NCBI RefSeq assembly: GCF_023343835.1
Contig: NC_064437.1
Coordinates: 51,286,972 to 51,350,971 of the forward strand
Origin: Lagopus muta
Lineage: Eukaryota; Chordata; Aves; Galliformes; Phasianidae
Length of the DNA: 64,000 nucleotides
Reading direction: 5' to 3'
The notes under the pieces were generated by a model. The model was not told the DNA's origin. It saw only the letters and a program-made list of their open reading frames with translations, and ran no database searches. The translations under genes and the position numbers were made by a program. Within the stretch, counting starts at the first letter, position 1; the number at the start of each line of letters is the position of its first letter. This document shows, piece after piece, positions 44,965-59,900 of the stretch.

Positions 44965-47296
44965 AGCATTAGAAAGGTAGTAGCCTTCCTACGTGAAAGG
45001 CAGGTTTGGCAGACTGTGTTCTATTGCTGCTCTGTTTGTTTTTTTTTTTTTCTCGTGTTTTCCCATATGAGAAGAGCAGGAGACATTAAAATTGCTTGCT
45101 TCAGTATTCTAACTGGCATGTTAATTTTAACCAAAGGTGCTTTTGAACTTGAAATCCAGTCGATTATTTTATCACTATTGAAATAACTACTTGTCTTTAT
45201 GTTGGGGCATTTAACAGGGGGATCTGTTCATATAAGGTACATATAGGAAAAGCTGTGTATGTCTGATATATCCCCCTTTGCTGTTATATTCATGGTGGAC
45301 GTTTTGAATATGTCTAGAAGCAGCGTGGGTGTGTATGGAAAGAGTGGCGTCTCTGTCCTTTCCAGTAAGGAAATACCCAATACAATTGGTGTGATTTAGG
45401 AATGGCAGGGAGGTATTGTATAAAATAAACTAATTTATGCTGTTCAAAATATTTGCAGAGAAAAGAGACAATAGGACACGACCTTCAGAGCCATATTGCA
45501 ATGGAGTCTATTTACTAGCTACATAGCTCTGAAATATTTAAAGCTGCAGTGCCCTTCAGTGTTTTTTTTTTTATCTATGACGACAAAGCAGATCAATTGC
45601 AGCTGAAACTGGGCCACACAGAAGATTTGCAATTTTAATGCACAACGAAACCTGTCATGGTGTGAAATCCATTTTAAGTTGAAAGAAGCAGGGCATGCAC
45701 TTGCGGTTTTATTTATACAAGGTGAAGTGAATCACTCTTTTCTGCCAGGCTAGCTTTTTTAGTCTCAGATATGTCAAAATTTCCTGTTTTGGAATGCAGT
45801 GAAATCATTTGTGTACGCTTTATTTTAAGGTACTAGCTTTCTCAGTATCTATGAACTCCCAAACATTTGTAACAGATCAGTTTTGTATGAATAGTGTTTA
45901 GCTTGACATTTAGTGTCAGAAACAAAGCAAACAAACAAAAGACAAACCCCACTCATTACTTTAAGAGATTGTTGAAGTAAGATATATGCATTCCTGTGCA
46001 CTTTTTAAGTCCCATTCAAAGAGAGTATCTTATAGTCTGCCCTGATATTTCATTTTGCTGCTTCATTCTATTTAAAGGGAGAGTTGCTCATTTTTTATTG
46101 GCTACCCTAAATTAAGGTGGAGTGTCTGTTGATTAACTGCTGGGCAATGTCTCTAGCTCTGAAGACGGGAGAAAGGTTATATTTCAGATACAATATGCCT
46201 AGTGAAGCTATTATGTTGCACGGAACTCTCTAGCACAAAAGCCAGTGGATATAGCTCTCAGTCACTCCTGAAGGAGTGTCAAATGTTTCAGTTTACAAGT
46301 ACTCTTTAATTTATCACCCTTTAAAAGTTATAAACTTGGCTAAATTTAGTAGGACTAGCAATAGCAATGATCTTACTTCTGCACTTCTGTCAACATGATA
46401 CATAAAGTTGTATATTCATTAAGGAGATATTTATTATTGCGACTAGAAATTGTCACAGATTAATCTGTCTAGTATTTAGTCATCATGGTGGGAAGAAAGG
46501 AAATAAATGCTTTGAAGAAAAGTTCATTTCATTTTTAAAGTTAAGGTTTTGAAAATGTAAGTTATTAGTCAGTATATACATTTGGAAATGTTTTCTTGTC
46601 TTTGAATGTGATCTTGTGTTTTCAACTGAAAGCAAACAGACTAATTTCAGCACCAGCTGAAGTACCAGTCTGATTTCAGAGACTTGGAAAGCTTGTGGTT
46701 TTTTTAATTTATATTGTTGTTGTACTATAAAAAAACAAACAAACATTCTTTTTAGTACAAACTGCTGAACTTTGCATATGAGGCTGTGATCTGCATTAAT
46801 GCCAATTGCTCTTATTCTTCACAAATTGCCAAAGAAATCTTGAAACTGTACTTCTGTTAGGAAGCAACTGTTTACTTCAAATTTACATTGATAAAATGAT
46901 TTTCATATGAGTGTAATATTTGCTGCCTGGGTTGTGGTTGCGTTTGTTTGTTTTTCCTCATAGAAATTGGGCAATATGTTGACACAGTAAGTACTGCTTG
47001 TCAGCACTATCAAGTAATTCTGGCAGGTTTGTCCATGTACATCTGCCACCCTTCAGAACTGAAGCTTCTGTTGTTGTTTATAACTTGCTTCAGAAATACC
47101 TTTCAGTAAACTTCCCATGCAAGTAAAAATTAGTAAGTTCCATATGCTAACCCTTTATTTTTACCTTTCATTGAATCTTACAGTCTTTTTACATTTTTAG
47201 TTGATCTTGAATTAATTAATTATTAACGTGTGAAGCTCAAGGTGTTCTGAGTCAAAACGAAACTAATGTGTTCACTGTTGGAATTAACAGTGATAC

Positions 47297-47324
47297 TTTT
47301 TTTTTTTCTTTTTTTTTTTTTCAG
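47297..47324 (+). other. strong polypyrimidine tract and cryptic 3' splice site
   Basis: A near-continuous T tract interrupted by one C ends in CAG at 47322-47324, an excellent acceptor. Joined to the CPEB3 coding exon it would add eight codons (ILIIKNLV) and then a stop, so it could only make a truncating or terminal exon. No matching strong donor is evident nearby. Confidence 0.4.
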
Positions 47325-50300
47325 ATTTTAATCATCAAAAATTTGGTGTAGAGAATTTCTGTAGTCCAGAATCGTATTCTGAATTTGTTATATTTGAAGA
47401 TAGCTGGTATCAACTTCTGGTTAATTTAGTTCTGAAGAAAAAATAGAATTGCTTGATGTTTCTCTAATGAATATGTGTATAGAGAAATAAGCTAAGGGTC
47501 TTTATCCCTGAATTTGAGCAGTAGATTAGTGTGCCTTGTACATAAAAGCCTATAAGGTGGCTGCTTGTAGGGCCTGTGCTAAATTACGAGAGCACATAAA
47601 GTATCAATTGAGAGGAATGCTGTTGGCATCTGAGTCATGATCAGTGCTGAGAGGCAACTAAAAATGCTTTGAAGGAGACTGTTTTAATATGCATACTGAA
47701 GAAAATGGCTTGTGTTGCATTAAAAAAACCTGAAGGTACAAAGCTGATAGCTGTAAAGAAGAACAAAAAAGGCAGTTGGTATGGAATGAAATGTACTGTA
47801 GCAAATAAGAGTTGGAGATAAGATTGTGGGAACAGATGTGGAACAAGGCCAGATCTGAAGCATAGAAATGCAGCCAGTCTGTTCTGAATGTTCTTCGGCT
47901 TATGGGTGGTTCAGGCCAAATTCACCTGTTGTGTTTGTCGTGTGATGAGCAGCAGTGTTTGCCGTTATGCCAGGTTATCCTCATTTCTGATATTTGAGGT
48001 TGGCATTAACTGATTGTCCCTGGGACCAGGGCTGTGGCTCAATTCCTTTTTACAGTAGAGCAGTGGAGCTTGAAGAGAGCTATTGTCATCTCATGCTTCT
48101 GAGCTGCTCCCAGAACTCTTTTTTTCTTTCAGTTCTCTCAGGTAAATAGTGTATTTCTTTTGGCTTTTTCCTTTCGGATGTATTGTGATGCAGCTTGTGG
48201 GGTTAGGAGGATTGATAGTGCCTGAAATAGATCCTTGAAAGAATGGATAAGAAATTATCTTTATTGTAGAGAAGGAATTAAATATTTGGAGGCCAGTATG
48301 TTGATTAAAGAAGTCTACCATGTGGGATTTTAGTAGAACAATAACACTATAGCAAATAAATGAAGGATTTCTCAGAATTTATACAAGTTTTGTTAGATAT
48401 ACTTCTTTCCCGGTAGTATTCTTTAGAAAGCATCAAAAATGCATAATAGCAAACTATAGATTTAAAAACTGCGCAGCATATTCAGTGCTCTGAAGATTCT
48501 GGCATGTATCAAGTCATTCTTGACAGCTTTACTGACAAATACATCCCTAATAAAAATAAACAATGGGGTATTTACTGTAGATAAAGATAATTTTAACATG
48601 CCTTCTTTTTCAGAGCCTGTTAGTAGCCAGGGGTCAGAGATAATAATGACAAAACTTCCTTGTTTTCTATTTTTGAAAAAGGAATTTAAAATTTGAAATA
48701 GCAATTTGTTAAAGACCTAATTAATTTCAATCTTGAAAACTTGAAGACTTCAAGCCTAGATTATTTTTTTTTTTTCCAGCTAAAAATTGCATATCATGTA
48801 ATAAATGTATTTGAAGACTTTTTGAAATGTTATTTCCCTGTTCTGAATTTGACAGTCTGAGTGCTGGCTTATTGACAGTATAGTAAGTAACTATACCGGT
48901 AACAGGAGCACTATCGCTGTCCTGAAAACTATTTCTTCAAGTGTAGTGTAATATTAATTTTCCTTATCTGATGCTACACAAGTACTGACAGCCTGTGACT
49001 GTGAAATAAGCAAACAAAATGGCACGGAATGACTTAGTTGGATTTTCTGCTCTTCTCTCCTGCCTTCTGATGTGCTTCTGGTGTTACTGTGTCACTGAAC
49101 ATAAATAAGGCCTGAATTCTGAATATTCAGGAGTGAGAATTGAATTTCTGTGTTTTCAAATAAATTAAGCAATAACACAGTATGGAATAACAAATGCATT
49201 GCTGTTTCATACTAAAAGTGTGATGATTTGAGCACTAATCACTGATTGCCTTTGATTTTAAGTAAACAATGAGTCCCATTTAAGCCCTCACTCAAAATTA
49301 ATGAACGTAGAATGAAGATGTGAGTTCAATATGCAGGTGAAGGTCTCAGGAAGTCTATAGATAGACAGAACTTCCTCAGAGATGTTGAAGGTCTTAATAT
49401 AGTACAATGGATCAATGATCTTGTCTTATGCTAAAGGAATTATCTGCCTTTGGAAGGTAAGCTGGAAGGTGAAGAGCATGCTGTTTGTTTTGCTGTTTCC
49501 TTTGTTGGGTTGCATTCCCTGGGTTGGTTGGTTTGTTTATTGACCAAAGGCAGCTTTTGTGAATTGAATGTCAGATAGAGAGATATGGAAAACCAATGCT
49601 TTCCTGGCCTAGATGATTTTCAAGGAGTTTGCTGTGTGGGTGATGAACATTTCCATTTCTTCATGTTTGGTAAAGTAGTTCTTCGTTCCTTAAGATTCTT
49701 TGAATGCTTCTTGGATGAAGCGCATCAGAGGGGAAGCTAAAAGGTAGCACTGCTTAATTTGAAGTTTCTTAGTGGTTTGAAACTGTACAGATCTGATTTT
49801 TGCTTAGGCTGGGTAGATGAATGTGCTTTCTAAAACTGTCAAGTTAGTCTGAAGAGAAAAGCATCATCATCAAAACTAGCCAGGGATGACCTGTGAGAGA
49901 GATTTGAAGATACTCTGACTTTTTGTTTTTCTTTTTCCAACTGATCATTTGAGATTGTTATAAATTTGAAAATGCTATTTATATACAAAAGATCATTGTA
50001 AAAGCCTTTACAAACTTCATTTTTTTTGTTCCCTCAGTAAGCACGCAGTTTTGCTTTTGTAATCCTTAATATGTTATTTAAGAAGGATCTGCTCATCTGC
50101 TAGCATAGTGGTAGTTACCAGACTTTGTGTGCAAAATGTGTTCTTTTCTATTTCCCCTGTTTTGTCTCTCAACTCTCTGTCAACAGGAATCATTATAAAA
50201 ACCTTTTTTTTTTTTTTGTATATTGTTTGCAATTACCTGCTGAAAGTCGAAGACAACAGAATCTGCGTAAAGAAATTCTGTACGATCTTGAAGTGGAATA

Positions 50301-52366
50301 GAAGTGGAAGCAGGTAGAAGGTTCTGCCTGTGCTCAGGGATGATCAGTTTTCTTGTCTATTGCAAGCCCAATTAAGTGCTCAGTTTCACAATGTACTGCC
50401 ATTGTAGGTTTTTTCCACTTCTTATCTCAGCCTACTTATTCAGTAAGGTGCGATGGAAGTGAAATTTCAGAAAGGGCAGGAAGGAGAATTTTCTAATTCC
50501 TGTTGATTCAGCATCAAGTTAGCTAAATTTCCTTTTGGACTCCTGCTGCTATGTGGGCTTAGGACTTCCCTTCTACAGGGGAGCTTCCTAAATGTGTATA
50601 TTTAGAGTTTTTTTTTTTTTCCTCTGGCCAATGGCCAATGATGGGAGTAAGTGAAATGTGTAGTATGGGAGAAGTAAAGAATGCATACTGCAAAGCTTTA
50701 GGCAAGTTTTTCATTCCTAGTAATGTTAGCATTTTGAGTATAAATACACATAAAATACATGTGTACATATCTGTGTTTGAGTATGTATAAATAATTCACT
50801 TTCTTCAGAAAACAAGCTCTGATAATATTGAATGGCATCTGCCTGAGAACTGCTTTGATAAATAGGTTTAGCTGTTATTAACATAATTTGCTTCTTTTCA
50901 TATTTACTGTAGAAAGTTTTGTGCAGGTGGAAGTATAATTGTTCACTATTCTCATTGCCTGGCAAGTGCATCGGAGAAATATCTTCATTCTTTGGCTTTT
51001 AGGCTGTTGTGACGTGTTACGCTTCGTAACGAAATTTGAGGTCCCACGTTTTTCATTATTCCTTCTTTATTCAGTTTTCTTGTTTCTTTTAATGGAAATA
51101 CAGTACAGAAGCATTGTTTTTAAGCAATTGTTATTAGAATACCACTTGTATATATTACTAATAAGCAGGTGTTTTGAAGATGGGTGAATGTATTATTTTT
51201 GCTCATAGAAATAGGACTTCATTTGTGTCATCTTCTGATTATTACTTGTAAACTTTAGAATTTACAACAGGCAAGTGGTGAAATGCTTCAGAAAACATGC
51301 CTGTGTATCTTGAAACATTTTGTGTTCATAAACTTTAATTATAAGGGTCCATCCTTTCTGTTAACAGTAACATTGGTCAAACACAGCTAATTGATACCTT
51401 TTCCTTGTTATTCAACATGACTTTTTATTGTATGCCTTTCAAAATCATCTCAGATTAAAAAAAGTCAGTTATTCTTAGGTTTTACAGAAGAGAAGCACTG
51501 TGCACTGTCTGTATGAAGACGAATGCTGATCTCCTCTGTTCCATTAGTGCTGAGAGAAGAAGAGGTGGATAATTTCTGTTCTAAAGATGTAAATAAAAGG
51601 CGCTGCTTGGAGAAATAATTTCCTTCTCATGTTCAATCTGAGAACACTAAGAAGCTGTTATTCTGAAATACTTAGCATATTGCTTTTTATTCAAAGCAGA
51701 ACATCCACTGACTGCCTTTGCTTGCTGCTTTTTTTAATCCCAAGCTAGTACCAGGACGTGAAGAAAATAAACTGTCACATGTGACCAATTCTAGTTGAAG
51801 TTAAGGGGTGATTATTCAGGAATTAAGAACTCTTCATTAGAGAAAAGAAGAAAACTAGTTTATTTCCTTGAATGAGATCTACTCTTCCTTCAGCTGTCTA
51901 TGGTTTCACTATGCATCTTCCAAATTGTGCATGTGACAACTTAAAGCTTCTACAGGCAAACTGTAGTCAATTTGAAGGTCCACTCAGGGCACTGCCTGAA
52001 ATAAGTTGTGTTGGAAAAAATATTTTTACCATATACTTAATTATTAATGCAGAATGGTACAATTTAAATTGCCCAAGTGGTCTTTCTTCTGTGCTATCTT
52101 TTTATATGGCTTTACAAAATTCAGAGCTCTCTTACATGTTCTAGAGCAGTGTAAAATGTATAAGCAAAACCAAAAATACTCTTCCGTTTTATGATGATAT
52201 TCACATGATTCATCAACCAAATTGTAGTTCTTTGGTCAACACCACAGATTGTTCTAGAGTTAACAGGGTTAATGAAAATAATGTATGTGGTGTGGAGTAC
52301 ATACTTGCCAGAGGGTTTTAGAGGCATTTGATGTTTGGGGTTCCTGTCAGGGCTTTGGGTGAAGTG

Positions 52367-52369
<3 letters not shown>

Positions 52370-52397
<28 letters not shown>
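52370..52397. repeat. (T)28 homopolymer
   Basis: 28 uninterrupted T on the plus strand in CPEB3 intron 2. Confidence 0.88.
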
Positions 52398-54536
52398 GTG
52401 GACATAACTCCTTGTTCTTGTTTCATCCCATCTTGAACAGTTCAACTTCATTCCTTTCAAGCTTTCCTTCTTCTTCTTCTTTCTGTTCCTGCTTTTTGTT
52501 TCCCTTTTTCTTACTGAAGTTTCCCATTTGAGTTGGCCTTCCCTGTTCTGCTTTATCTGTCAAAACTTAAAGCTACAGTGCAAGGCCCAGTAATCCTCAG
52601 TAGTCACAAACTGAATCATCGTCACTCGTTCTATGAGAGCTTAATGTTGTCTGGAATGATTATGCATTTTCTACCTCATAAGAATTAAAGACAACCTAGT
52701 GAGTGTGACTTGCTTTTGAGAATTAAAGTTGGAATTGTAACTAAAGAATCAGTACTCTTCCTCATTGCTACTGTCTAGTTTATTTACACTGTATATGTAG
52801 ATGAACTAAATTTGGGAACTGGAATTGGAACAAAATTGCTCTGTCATATTACTCTATCTAAAAACAACGCATTGCATTTAGATCATCTGCCTTCCTTTGT
52901 CATGACTGCCATCACCCAATCATTCCTTTTCTCTTTTCTATTGGCCTTCTCTATTTCTGTCAATTTTTTTCCATCTCTTTCCCATTAGCTTGGGGAAAAA
53001 AAAAAAATCCAGACTATCCCATGAAGTATTAAAATGGTAGCGTTAGGTTCAGAAAAAATAACTGGGAAGTGTAACCCTTATTTTTCTAAGCAAATGTTTG
53101 TGCTTTAGTTCAAGGAACATTTTTCAAATATTCAGTAACATTTTCATGTTATATGTACAAGCACAAGTTCTTTTTGAATCACTGAGCAGTTCTTTTTTGT
53201 ATGTTATCATTGTGCATCAACTAAGGTCCAGGTGACCTTTTATCTGCTTAGTTTATTAGACAGACACCTAGAATTGAAAGGCAGAAATCTGAAGCTTATC
53301 ATGTGTTAAGCAGTTGGAAATGTGGTAGAAAATGAGCAGCGTGGCATCGCCTGACTACCTCTGTCTTTCCAGTGGCATCCTTCAGAAACATTAAGTGTAA
53401 TGTATTATCCTACTGTTCTTGATGTGGTCTCACAAGGAAGTGTTCTCCACTGAGAACAGAGCTTATTTTAGGTGGATCCTGTAACACAGTGTTTTACTTT
53501 GTGAAGGAGATTTGTTAAATGCATTAAAGAATGAACCAGTGGGCAGCTATTTTTATTTCAGTTTCTACATGACCTTTACAGCAACTACTCATCTGTAAAG
53601 AGTTAATAAATGATTAATGTATTATCTGATTATTAGGGTAGAGCACATTAACAGATGGCTTGTAAACAAATTTAATATCATCTTTTGATGTGCTTAGTAA
53701 CCACGATGATCTATAATAACCAAATCTGTCAAATGTTTACAGTATGCTTTGTGTTGCTGACATTTTAAAAATAGTTTAGAGAAAAGAAAGATACCCTTTA
53801 GTTTTAAATTAATGATCACAGTAATAGTCTGGTGAATTTTTTTAGCTTTAGGAGAATCTCACTTGTGTACTCTTTCTAGCCTCATTTGTTTCTTCCTGTG
53901 TCATTTAAAAAAATACGTAATTCAAAACAATGAAACATCTCACAGTAACAGAAAAGACTTTTCTTAAAGCTCACAAGGTCTTTGGTAGTAGGTAACTGAA
54001 GTAGGGAGACTAAAGCACAGTGAGAGGGTGAAGGAAAACTTCAGGGATGAGAACGAGTAGGATTTTAATAAGGCAAAATGGAAGTGAAGTTGTGGTGTGT
54101 TCATATATGGCTATCCAAGGTGACAGTGTAACTCATTGCTTTCTGTAGATGGGTATTTCAACTAATGAAATATTGCAAACATAAGGTTGGATTTCACATT
54201 GCGTTAGGAAGGGTCCTCAGCTTGGTGATCCCTGCTGCTGTCTGCTAATAAATGAAACTGCACCTGTGATACCTGAGAAATTGAATCAACCAACGTTGTC
54301 AGCAGAGCTTAAAACGAATGTTTTGTTCTAAGCTTCTGTAGTGAGCCTCTTGGCCCTTGTCTAAACAGGATCACATTCTTCTGACATGGCTTCACAAAGT
54401 AGAAATAGAAGATTGCTTATATAACTTTTTTTTTTCTTGTTAAGCAAGGCAGAAGTGACTTCCTGCATTCCATTTACAACTACTTTAAAATGGATAGCAA
54501 TAAATTTTACAGTTTCTTTGGAAAGGTTCATTCTTT

Positions 54537-54563
54537 TTATTTTTTTATTTTTTTTTTTTTTTA
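54537..54563. repeat. T-rich tract
   Basis: T runs broken by single A bases, low complexity. Confidence 0.8.
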
Positions 54564-56866
54564 AAGAAACTGGAAAGTTTTCTTTCTTTTTCACCTTGCT
54601 TGAATATAAACTCAAACTGGTATAGGTTTCAAAACATAGGTCATTCCTTAGCTCAGTCTGACATGTAGATGAATGGGAATAATAGAGTATACAATGATAA
54701 TACATTTATATATATATGATATATAAAATATGAATGCAGATGTAGACTGATGCAAATATACCAGAAGTACCACTTTTCATGCAGCCTGGATTTTTATTTA
54801 TTTTTTTTTTAACCTTTTCACATTTCCATTCCTATCTGTGGTTTGCAGTTGTCCTGAAGTTTACTAATTAACTCTTTCTCCTTTGTGTCCTTCTTTCACG
54901 TTGCTGAGGTCTCAGTTTATACTGATGTCTGAGTCCTTGATCCTATGACCTTGTAGTTAGCAATATTAAATATCATCCTGCTTTGCTGAGTTCTTCAGGT
55001 TCATTTAGTTGGTTCTGTATGATGAGCTGGTCTGCTGTACACTGATGAGATCTTGCAAATATAGCTAGTGTGCTCCTACTTGAATGCTATTACCTGTCAA
55101 TACGTTCAGTCTTAAGCTTTGTTTGTTTTTGTTTTGTTTTTAAGAAAATTCATTAGTAACTCTTCTTTAGATGATACATGTTCAGCGCTATCACTTTTTT
55201 TTTCCTTTTCTGGCATCTTTTTCATACCCCAATTGCACCATTTCCTGCTTTTTTTCGTTTATGTTGTTACTTTTGCTTGTAACACTGCATGAAGTGCTAC
55301 ACTGTAGTCCTTGTTATATCAACTTCATCATACTCTTTCAAGGGTGTATTTCAAGAACCAGAAATCATACTTTAGAATATTGCATAGTTACTGTATGATG
55401 CTCTTAGCTCTACTTTTTCTTTCTTAAAGACAGCTGTGAATTTCAATTGCAAAAACTAATCAGTCGGATATGCACATTGTCACATTCCCATAATACTACT
55501 TTAATTATTTTGTCCGTGTGCCATATTCCAAAACATTTGTTGTTTGAGTTATTAACACTGAACTTGTTACAGTTTCTCCGAGTGTGGATAAGTGGCTGAA
55601 TATCCTGGTTCCTTCCTTCTAACAGAATCTGCTAATGTGCCTGCCAGTCCTTATTAAAATAGGAGAGCTACAAACTGGATGGCTTTTATCTGAAAATCTT
55701 CTCACTGTCTGGAGCAGTGTTAACTGAATTTCCCCCGTACTGAATTAGTTTCAGCTCAAAAATAAATAAGTAAATAATTACATGTCTCTTGCCATCCCTG
55801 GGTAAATTGGTTTATTTTAACGCAATTGTTCTAAATTATTTAAATCATTAAATCCAAATGTCTAGCAGTTATTTGAATGCATTTCTCACCTGCTTGGTTG
55901 CATATACACAGCCTTCAACAACTTTGAAGTTCATTACAATGTTGACACTGAATGCTTTTAAATGATATTTTTTAATATAGCATAATAACAGTGTTATAAA
56001 AGGATTGCCTCATTTCTCAGTGACTATACAGGAATCCTCAACTCATGGTTAGAAATAAGTGCACAGCTGGAGAGAGCTTGTGGTCCTCTTTCCCCTAAGA
56101 GAAGATGGCTGTGACAGCTTTGGCTTCTACAATAGGTTATATCCTGGATGAAGGCCCAGGATGGAGAACATTTGCTGCCTAAACTATTTTCAGTCTCCAT
56201 TAGGAAGAGCCTGACTGCCTGGACTTGTGTGTACCTCTTCGTAAGCAGGTTTTTAATTCTTGTGTCACAATTTGTCATGCATATTAATCGTGCTATAATA
56301 ACATAATGGTAGGATATGGCCGCTTACACAAGCGAATTCAGTGAAATGGCAGCTAATAGGTTAAACGTCTTGTTTAAGTCCTGCTGAATGCAAAGTGACA
56401 TCACACTGAAAAGGTCACCTTCTTGTCTTCTTTGGTGCTGGTTTTCATTGAGAGTGTTTGTGTCCTGTTTTAGGTCTGTCAGTAAGTGACCTCACTTTTC
56501 TTTTCTTAGTGAACAAGTATTCCCACTATGCTTTCCTTTTTTTTTTTTTTTCCTTCATTTTTTTCTTCCTTTTAAAGTAAAGGACTGAAATGGCAAAATC
56601 CCTCTTTTCTCTAAGAGTAGTTCTTCAAACCTGCAGGTGAAAGTACTGTCCCGTAGGAACAGAAGAAATATCACCTTCCTTTTTGGTGGAAATATCTAGC
56701 CAGAATTCTGGCACTTACAAGTTGTTTTGCTCATGAACTGCTATCTTCTGAACATAGCAGACATGGAACGGGAGCCTGGCTTGAAATATGACAAATATTA
56801 TTTCAATTGCACTGTTTTTTTTTAAAAGCACAATGAGTGTGAGGTATAAGACAGTATTTCAGGTGT

Positions 56867-56910
56867 TTTATTTTGTTGTTGTTGTTGTTTTTTGTTTGTT
56901 TGTTTTTTGT
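56867..56910. repeat. (TTG)n / (TTTG)n tract
   Basis: TTG units followed by TTTG units and T runs. Confidence 0.85.
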
Positions 56911-56953
56911 CATAAGGCTTAAACATTGTAAACATTTCAGTAACATGCTTCTT

Positions 56954-56983
56954 TAAAAAAAAATAAAAAAATATATATATATT
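56954..56983. repeat. A-rich tract with (AT)n
   Basis: A runs passing into about six AT units. Confidence 0.85.
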
Positions 56984-59900
56984 TGATCTTGGCAATTATA
57001 TATGTCAGTGATTATTGAAAAATAAAACCTATTTCAGTTTTGGAGAAATCTTTGAGAGTCCTTTACTGAGCAAAGGTGATCAGCCATCTGACAGTTACTA
57101 CCTGCATGCTTTTCTATCCCGTTTTGTCTCATTATCCTATGACAATGTGCGATAGACTTCTCAGTTTGTAAATATTTTTGAGAGCTTCCTTATACTTTGT
57201 CTCTACTCTCATTTGCATTATGCACAGCCTAGACTGTGAAGTATGGTCATTTGGGTCCTTTTATGCTGTAGCATCCCCAGTACTCCCTTGTCCATTTGCA
57301 GTCTGCATTTCTGTAGTGCTTTGATTTTGTGATTTTAGGTTTGCACTTCAATTGTGCCCATTTTTAGCGAGTATGGGAAGTTCTTAAGTCAAAGTTTACC
57401 TTTTCTTAGTGTATGTAGAATACAGGGATAATTCTACTGAACAGAATGGTAGAAAACCAAACGTAACTTATCAGGGTTGAAGTTTTATACAGTATGCCAT
57501 TGAACCACTTAAATGATGTCCCTTCGATAACTTAAGGTTTTAATGAATAGCCTGGTAAATCCTACTGCTGACTTCCTACTTTTTCATTTGCTTGTTTTTC
57601 TGAATTGCTGGTTGTCTTGGGGGTAACTATTTTAATCCTATACTTTGGAGTGGTTACAACCATTTGTTGCTGGAATCTGTAACTATAATAGAAAGTGGAT
57701 ACATCAGCTTTTTGAGATGCATTCCTAAACTGGACTGATGAGCAGATTTTTATCTAAAACATCACATGGAACAAAATATGGCTGAACATGAATGCTGCCT
57801 GTGAGTGCTCAGACAGTTGTGTACAGATCACTCCTTACAATGGCATAATGAGGTATTAGAATAATGGCTGACTTGTGGATTCTTTTTTAATTTTTTTCTT
57901 TGTAGCACATTGTCTACTTGCCATTATTTATTGGAGAAAGGAATGTGTTTGGAAAAATTTTAAGTGCATTATATTGTTATTTGCTGGTCATAAACACTTT
58001 TCTAGTTGAAGTACTACGTTACACAGTTAAGTGCTTGACTGAATGATTTATTGCCTTTGAATTTGAGGTAGAGGAGTAATATTAGTAATGATGTAAGATG
58101 TGTGCTGAGCATATCATCAGAGTATGTGCTGGAAGAGCAGCAAAGGATCATTCAAACAGTGCAGTAAGTAGGTTATTGCTTAATAAGGCTCTGCTGAGTA
58201 GCTAAAAGAAATGATCAGTACAGTATAGAACAAGAGGTAAATATATTTAATTTGTACCCAGTAGTGCTATATTTTGGTCTGTTTTCTATAATTCCAAGGT
58301 ATAAATTGCTCAGACTCAGCCTGCCCTAGAGCCACCACCTCTGAGAAAAGGTTGGGTAAACTCCTTTACCTTCTTACTCAGAGTTTGCAAGCAAATACTC
58401 AATATTTAGTAGCTTGTCAGAATATTTTGTTGACATTGCGAAGCCTTATGGCTGTAAAGACTGAATATTTTTCTATGCAGTTTGAGTGCATACAAAAAGA
58501 GAATCTCATCTTTACTGCAATGCAAAATGAGTTTTAAAATGAAGAATATGACTAGGATTAGTTTCTCTAATTCAGTGTAAAGCCTGTTCTATCTCTTCCT
58601 ATTTCTGTGCTTTTTGGAAATGCAAATTGCAAACATTCCAGTGAAAGTTTTTGGTTTCCTTGTGACATTTTAGGGCTCATAGTCTATAAGAGGGGTACCT
58701 TTGTAGATGTCATTTACCTTTTTCTGAAAAGCTGCTGGAGTCAGTCAAGTACTCAAGGCTTTTGGATTTCATCTGAATTCTTGCATGTTAACTGTGAAAG
58801 TTGTACAGTACAACTATGTAGTGAAGATGATTAAATGCTCTTATCTAGAGGTCCAAAGTGTCATTGCTCAAATGGTATTAAAATGTTTCCCTAATCTGTA
58901 TGTGATTAGATATTTTTTATATTGTTTTCTTTTAAGCTTCCTCATTTTTCTTAAAGTCTTTTTGAATAAGCTAGGGAAGAAAAGGGCAAAAAATTCACCT
59001 TTTGCCCAGTGAATTTCTGAACATGTAGGAAATCAAAATTGTGCTGTAGTTGGTGATGAGAAGAAAGAAGGAGACGAGAAGTTGATGCGTTTCTTCTGTG
59101 GGCAGAGAAAGAAAGTTCAAAAAAGAAAGTAGAATTAAAATGAAGTTCCATTAAGACTTAGTACTATTAGCTCTGCTGTAGTGTTCTTTACCGTGCACGT
59201 GTACAAATTTACCCTGTTTTCCCCTCCTGTCTACATTGTATCCCTCGTTAGTTGTTTGGCTTTACTTAATATTTTTATGAAATCCAGTATAAGGAAAAAA
59301 ATTACTGAAATTTCTGGTTGTGCTGGTTCTGTCCATATCTGTGTTGTCAGTCATGTTGCTATTGGCAACATTCCAGTGCCAAGCTGCAAAGGAAATAACG
59401 CTTGCTATTTACAGGTTTTTTTTATATTCTTTCACAAAGTGATCAATTTACTTTGCCACATGGCCTTATTCCTCAGATTTCACTTCTGTTGAAGAATGTA
59501 TCTATATCTGTATGTTGAATCTATGGAGGGTGCAAGTGGGATTGCATCAGAGGAAGCTGCCAGGAGCACACGCTTGCTCAGCAAAGTGTTCAGAGCTTGC
59601 TAGCTGCAGTCGTTCACGTGCATTATCACAGCAGACTGACATGTCCCAAGCCAAACTTCCATAGTGCTTGCTTTTATTTGCTTTTTTTTTTTTTCTTTTG
59701 GATTGGGATGCTGGAGTGAGACAAACTTGTTTTCCTTGCTTTCTCAGCAATAACCTCTCCTGCAGGTGCTAGAATAGAGTAAGTGAGCCCAGTTTGAGAC
59801 AGTGCTGGCATTTTGCACTGTATTTATCCAAAGCTGTGCTTCCATTGACTTCAGCTTTAGTTGGCAATGCTTAGCAGTGTTATGCAGCCAAATCCAAACT

